From Verrucomicrobiota bacterium (GTDB lineage Bacteria > Auribacterota > JABMQX01 > JAFGEW01): a stretch of DNA of 40,818 bases. The notes under the pieces were generated by a model. It was not told the DNA's origin, did not search any database, and was given only the letters and a program-made list of their open reading frames with translations. The translations under genes and the position numbers were made by a program. Location of the stretch: the NCBI GenBank assembly GCA_016931415.1, contig JAFGEW010000049.1, positions 1-40,818 on the forward strand. The letters are read 5' to 3'. Below are positions 37,716 through 40,818 of this stretch, in pieces (positions within the stretch are counted from its first letter, which is position 1; each line of letters opens with the position of its first letter).

Positions 37716-38798
37716 ATGCGTTGGCTGGTTCGTTCCCTCTTTCATGTTCTTGCGGTCGCGGGTGTTCTGCTCGTCTCGCTCGCGGCCCATTCGGCGTTGA
37801 CGGTGCGCGATGCGGACCGTTTCTATGCGCCGAAGGAACCCGGTTCCGGAGCCAAGCTGCTCGCCGTCGGTGACCGCGGCGACCTGTTCTTCGTGTGGCC
37901 GGGATCGGACTCGAACTGGATCGAGGCGATTGACGATCACGGCAAGGTCAAGGGGCGCTTCGAGGGGGTTGCGCCGGCGACGTGTGCCTGCGTTGACTCG
38001 GGCAGTGACTGGCTGCTCGCGGGCGACGCGCAGGGCCGTGTGATGCGCTGGCGGATTAAGGACGGCACGCGCGAGCAGCTGCTGGAGATCAAGGACGACA
38101 CCGGCGCGCCGCGAGCGGTGACAGCCATCGTGCCGAGCAGCCGCGGTGTGTTTGTGTTCTCGTTCGGCCTGCTTGGTGAGTTGGATCGGGCCGTTTTCTC
38201 GCAGCGTTTCGACTTGAATAAGCATGCACGCATTGTCTTCCGCAAGGATGGGCACAGGATCGAATGCGTGACCGAGCGCAAGGGTCTCGTTGTGACGAGC
38301 AACGGGACGAAGCTCTACGGTTTCGACCCGTCGAAGCCGGACCCGGTCTGGACGCTCGACACCGGCGGTGCGCCGGCGGCAGTCGTCGACGTGCCGCGCG
38401 CCCGCTCCATTCTCGCGGCCAAGGACTCGCTCCGCCTCATCGACGACCGCAAGGGCGAGATCGAAGAGGAACGCGAGTGCGCGGGCGTGATGTGTGCGGT
38501 CGTGTTCAGGGACGCTGAGAGCATCTATGCCGGTCTCAACGGCGGCACCGTTGACCAGTACGTCCAGATCAGGGAGCACGACGCCCGTGGTCTGAGCGCA
38601 TCCGACCGCGAACGCCAGCGTCATGACCACAACTCGTTCACGTTCGGCCGCGAGCGCCGGTGGAACGGGTTCCAGGGCGCGGTAACGGCCCTCATCGCTG
38701 CTCCGAATGACAAGCAGCTCTTCGCCTCCGACTCGCAGGGCAACCTCTACGTGATGCGGATCGGCGAGGACGACCAGGAGCGCGACCGGGGCCGCTAG
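37716..38798 (+). CDS. Exported beta-propeller-like protein of unknown function
   Basis: The 360-residue protein starts MRWLVRSLFHVLAVAGVLLV, a signal peptide or anchor with a possible cut near AHSA. The remainder is strand-rich with about six repeats of the type 'GD..G.LFFVW' and 'GD.QGRVMRWRI', ending FASDSQGNLYVMRI, as in PQQ- or WD40-like propellers. No catalytic motif is seen. I chose the ATG at 37716, 8 nt after AGAGAGG; ATG 37710 is in the same frame but too close to the SD. It follows the creatininase gene by 85 bp. The last 4 bases overlap the convergent comF gene. The region 240-330 is more charged and may not be part of the propeller. Confidence 0.72.
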   Translation: MRWLVRSLFHVLAVAGVLLVSLAAHSALTVRDADRFYAPKEPGSGAKLLAVGDRGDLFFVWPGSDSNWIEAIDDHGKVKGRFEGVAPATCACVDSGSDWLLAGDAQGRVMRWRIKDGTREQLLEIKDDTGAPRAVTAIVPSSRGVFVFSFGLLGELDRAVFSQRFDLNKHARIVFRKDGHRIECVTERKGLVVTSNGTKLYGFDPSKPDPVWTLDTGGAPAAVVDVPRARSILAAKDSLRLIDDRKGEIEEERECAGVMCAVVFRDAESIYAGLNGGTVDQYVQIREHDARGLSASDRERQRHDHNSFTFGRERRWNGFQGAVTALIAAPNDKQLFASDSQGNLYVMRIGEDDQERDRGR

Positions 38799-39529
38799 CT
38801 GATCGGGCGGGTGAGCGTGAAGGCGACCACGGACGCGGCGCCCGCTTTCTTGAGCACGCGCGCGCACTCGTTGATCGTGGCGCCGGTGGTGTACACGTCG
38901 TCGACGAGAATGATGCGTTTCCCCTTGATCCGCTCAGCGCGTCTCACCGCGAAGGCGTCCTTCATGTTCTCCCGCCGTTCGGATGGTCCGAGCTGGACCT
39001 GCGGCGTGGTGTGGCGCAGGCGCCGCAGCACGTGCTTGACGACGGGCAGCCCGAACCCGCGCCCCACCGCCTGCGCCAACGCCGCGGCCTGATTGAATCC
39101 CCGGTACTGGAAGCGCCGCCAGTGCAGTGGCACGGGCACGAGGCTGTCCAGGTTGGCCGTGTCGATGTGGCGGCGGGCGAACTCGATCATCCACGCGGCG
39201 AACGGGCGGGCCAGATACTGGCGCAGGCCGTACTTGTAGCGGTGCACGAGGGCCTTCATCGGGTCGTTGTAGATCGTGGCGGAGAACGCACGGTCAAAGT
39301 GGCGTGTCGTCGAGCGGCACTCGGCGCAGAGCAACTCGCCGGTGGCCTGGGCGAACATCTTGGCGCCGCAACGCTCGCACATCGGATCCTCGACGAGGAT
39401 CACCTCGCGGCGGTGCACGTTGCAGAGCACACTGCTTGGGCCGGACTCGAGGTCGGCGCCACAGACCAGACAGCGCCGCGGATAGAGCAGATCGAGGAGA
39501 CGCGCGGCAATTGAGCCGAAAACGCTCAC
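38795..39529 (-). CDS. comF: ComF-family phosphoribosyltransferase-like protein
   Basis: The 244-residue protein has an N-terminal zinc-finger region with CLVCGADL (20-27), CERCGAK (51-57) and CAEC (68-71). The C-terminal part is a type I phosphoribosyltransferase fold with the PRPP loop IILVDDVYTTGAT (206-218). WRRFQYRGFNQA is a family signature. ComF proteins help DNA uptake in competent bacteria and have relatives of unknown role elsewhere. The start overlaps the stop of the CPBP protease gene by four bases, so the two form an operon. No other competence gene is in the window, though the pseudopilins might belong to a pilus-type machine. Confidence 0.88.
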   Translation of the reverse strand: MSVFGSIAARLLDLLYPRRCLVCGADLESGPSSVLCNVHRREVILVEDPMCERCGAKMFAQATGELLCAECRSTTRHFDRAFSATIYNDPMKALVHRYKYGLRQYLARPFAAWMIEFARRHIDTANLDSLVPVPLHWRRFQYRGFNQAAALAQAVGRGFGLPVVKHVLRRLRHTTPQVQLGPSERRENMKDAFAVRRAERIKGKRIILVDDVYTTGATINECARVLKKAGAASVVAFTLTRPIS

Positions 39530-40485
39530 GACTCTCCGCGCCCGCCCGTGCGCGCGCTGGAGCCGCCGCCCGCCCGAAGCTTGGTGCCAAGCACGATGAG
39601 CAGCACGATGAGCACGACGGCCACGAGCCAGCAGATCAGGCTGTCCGTGTAGCTCATGAACCAGTCCTTCGGGATCCCGAAGAGCAGCTCGGAACGCCCC
39701 GCGACATCCGAGAACACGTGCTTGTCGAACTTGATGACGGTGACCAGCCCGGCGTGGATGCCGATCGGCAGGTAGAGTGAGCCCGCCTTGAGGTACGCCA
39801 CCGAGAGCACTATGCCGAACAGGAACAGCCCAAGAAAGAACGGCCAGATCTCATCGAATCGGCCGAAGTTGGCGAGCTGGTAGGGGAGCAGGCGGAATCC
39901 GTTGAGGACGTGGAACGTGTTGAATGCCGGCGCTTCGCTCCCGGCGAGCACGTCGTTGGGCAGCGGCTGGACGAAGTGCATGGCCGCAAAGAACGCCGAA
40001 GCGAATACGACGGCGAAAAACGCATCCATATCGGCCTGTAGATTCTGGAGCACAACACCGCGGAAGACGATCTCCTCGACCAACGCGACGCCCAGCCCCG
40101 TCAGCAGCGCCATCCAGATCGTGTCCACCGTGAAGTCCGCATCGAGCCGCTTGGCTCCCGCGATGTAGAAGATGGCGATGACGACCGCCAGGGCCAAGAC
40201 GCCGATCAGCAGACCGGCGATCAACTGCTTGAGCACGGACGAAATACGGATGTTGAGCGAGGCCACGACCTTGGATCGCATGGATCCGCGGAACACGAGG
40301 AAGTAGACCAGCGTGAACCCCACCAGACACTTCGTGAACACCTTGCCCAGCGGCCGGGTCTTGGCCAGTTCGTCGTTCAGGATCTTGACGAACGGCGAGG
40401 CAATACAGGCCGAGAGAAGCGCCAGGCCGAACACGAGCGGCAGCAGCACGTACGACCGCTGTAAGACCCTTGCTCCTCGCGCCAT
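39526..40485 (-). CDS. CPBP-family intramembrane metalloprotease (CAAX protease-like)
   Basis: The 319-residue polytopic membrane protein has about eight hydrophobic segments. The active-site motifs of the CPBP/Abi family are EEIVFRG (Glu137, Glu138, Arg142), FAAMHF (His170) and GIHAG (His244). Such proteins cleave prenylated or other membrane substrates, or act in immunity to bacteriocins. SD AAAGG lies upstream of the ATG. It is the first gene of a two-gene operon with comF (4-nt overlap). The substrate is unknown. The C-terminus ends in a Gly/Ser/Arg-rich tail. Confidence 0.88.
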   Translation of the reverse strand: MARGARVLQRSYVLLPLVFGLALLSACIASPFVKILNDELAKTRPLGKVFTKCLVGFTLVYFLVFRGSMRSKVVASLNIRISSVLKQLIAGLLIGVLALAVVIAIFYIAGAKRLDADFTVDTIWMALLTGLGVALVEEIVFRGVVLQNLQADMDAFFAVVFASAFFAAMHFVQPLPNDVLAGSEAPAFNTFHVLNGFRLLPYQLANFGRFDEIWPFFLGLFLFGIVLSVAYLKAGSLYLPIGIHAGLVTVIKFDKHVFSDVAGRSELLFGIPKDWFMSYTDSLICWLVAVVLIVLLIVLGTKLRAGGGSSARTGGRGES

Positions 40486-40569
40486 AGCGACCTTTCACCT
40501 GACTGAATGATCCCGCGTGCCATGTGTTGCGGGGAACACCTTCCCGGTCCAACCGACTCAGAACCAGTC

Positions 40570-40613
40570 CGGCGGCAAGACGCCGCCGAAACAGCCGGCA
40601 GGATGCCGACGCT
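40570..40613. repeat. Tandem short hairpins, REP-like element
   Basis: A perfect stem, CGGCGGC (40570-40576) with GCCGCCG (40582-40588), is followed at once by an imperfect one, GCCGGC (40594-40599) with GCCGAC (40605-40610), each with a 5-nt loop. The paired layout is like that of repetitive extragenic palindromes. No second copy is in this window. The rest of the 333-bp gap from 40486 to the window end shows no gene. Confidence 0.45.
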
Positions 40614-40818
40614 ACATCCCCACGGTCTAATGACCACGCTCGCCGCGACGGAATCTAGAGGAGCCCCCAACGCGAATCAAGCGAAAACGGCACTCGCAGT
40701 CCAGATGCCGCTGCTCGATGTCACAATCGACGCCCGGATTCTCGGATAAGCGTTTGCATGGGTGGGGCGGAGAGGCCTGAAGGGGCATTGAAGGGGCGGA
40801 GTGCGGCGAATACGCAGA

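Overview
The window is GC-rich chromosomal DNA from a Gram-negative-type bacterium. LPS inner-core genes (heptose kinase, kdsB, kdsA), a PEP-CTERM protein and six pseudopilins of the H-X9-DG type, which are common in Planctomycetes, Lentisphaerae, Verrucomicrobia and allied lineages, suggest a member of the PVC group or a neighbouring phylum. This placement is inferred from gene content only. Shine-Dalgarno (SD) sites are strong and ATG or GTG starts are usual. I found no tRNA, rRNA, CRISPR array or insertion sequence.

Layout: 84-6311 holds a GH36-like glycoside hydrolase (-), glpD (+) between two related hairpin repeats, and a glycosyltransferase/methyltransferase operon (-). 6439-8838 holds a rhomboid protease (+) and a DEAD-box RNA helicase (-). 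9091-17359 is an LPS/CTP cluster, rfaE1-kdsB-pyrG then kdsA, with three tandem two-gene units between pyrG and kdsA. 17565-23745 holds a vanadium-haloperoxidase-like PEP-CTERM protein (-), a PH-domain/zinc-ribbon membrane protein, a small acidic protein and uvrA. 24333-28140 is a second block of three two-gene units, two of them damaged. 28264-31763 holds a sugar-isomerase-like TIM barrel, rpsU with a near-consensus promoter and a terminator, and a UvrD/PcrA helicase (-). 31880-32550 is a long non-coding stretch with a promoter and strong RNA structure. 32551-40485 holds a degenerate GHKL-type signalling protein, pyrK-pyrD (-), an interrupted membrane gene (-), a creatininase-family hydrolase, an exported propeller-like protein, and a CPBP protease-comF operon (-).

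The most unusual feature is the repeated two-gene unit: a pseudopilin (class III signal helix, CxNN and xCP cysteines, H-X9-DG) followed at once by a small membrane-anchored protein with four CxxC motifs (a double zinc ribbon). It occurs six times at two loci in two matched subfamilies (A, three units at 12626-16399; B, three units at 24333-28140). The B units record duplication and decay: one pilin has a one-base frameshift and one ribbon gene is a pseudogene. The constant pairing suggests the two proteins work together, perhaps on the pilin cysteines or on metal, but no function can be read directly from the sequence.
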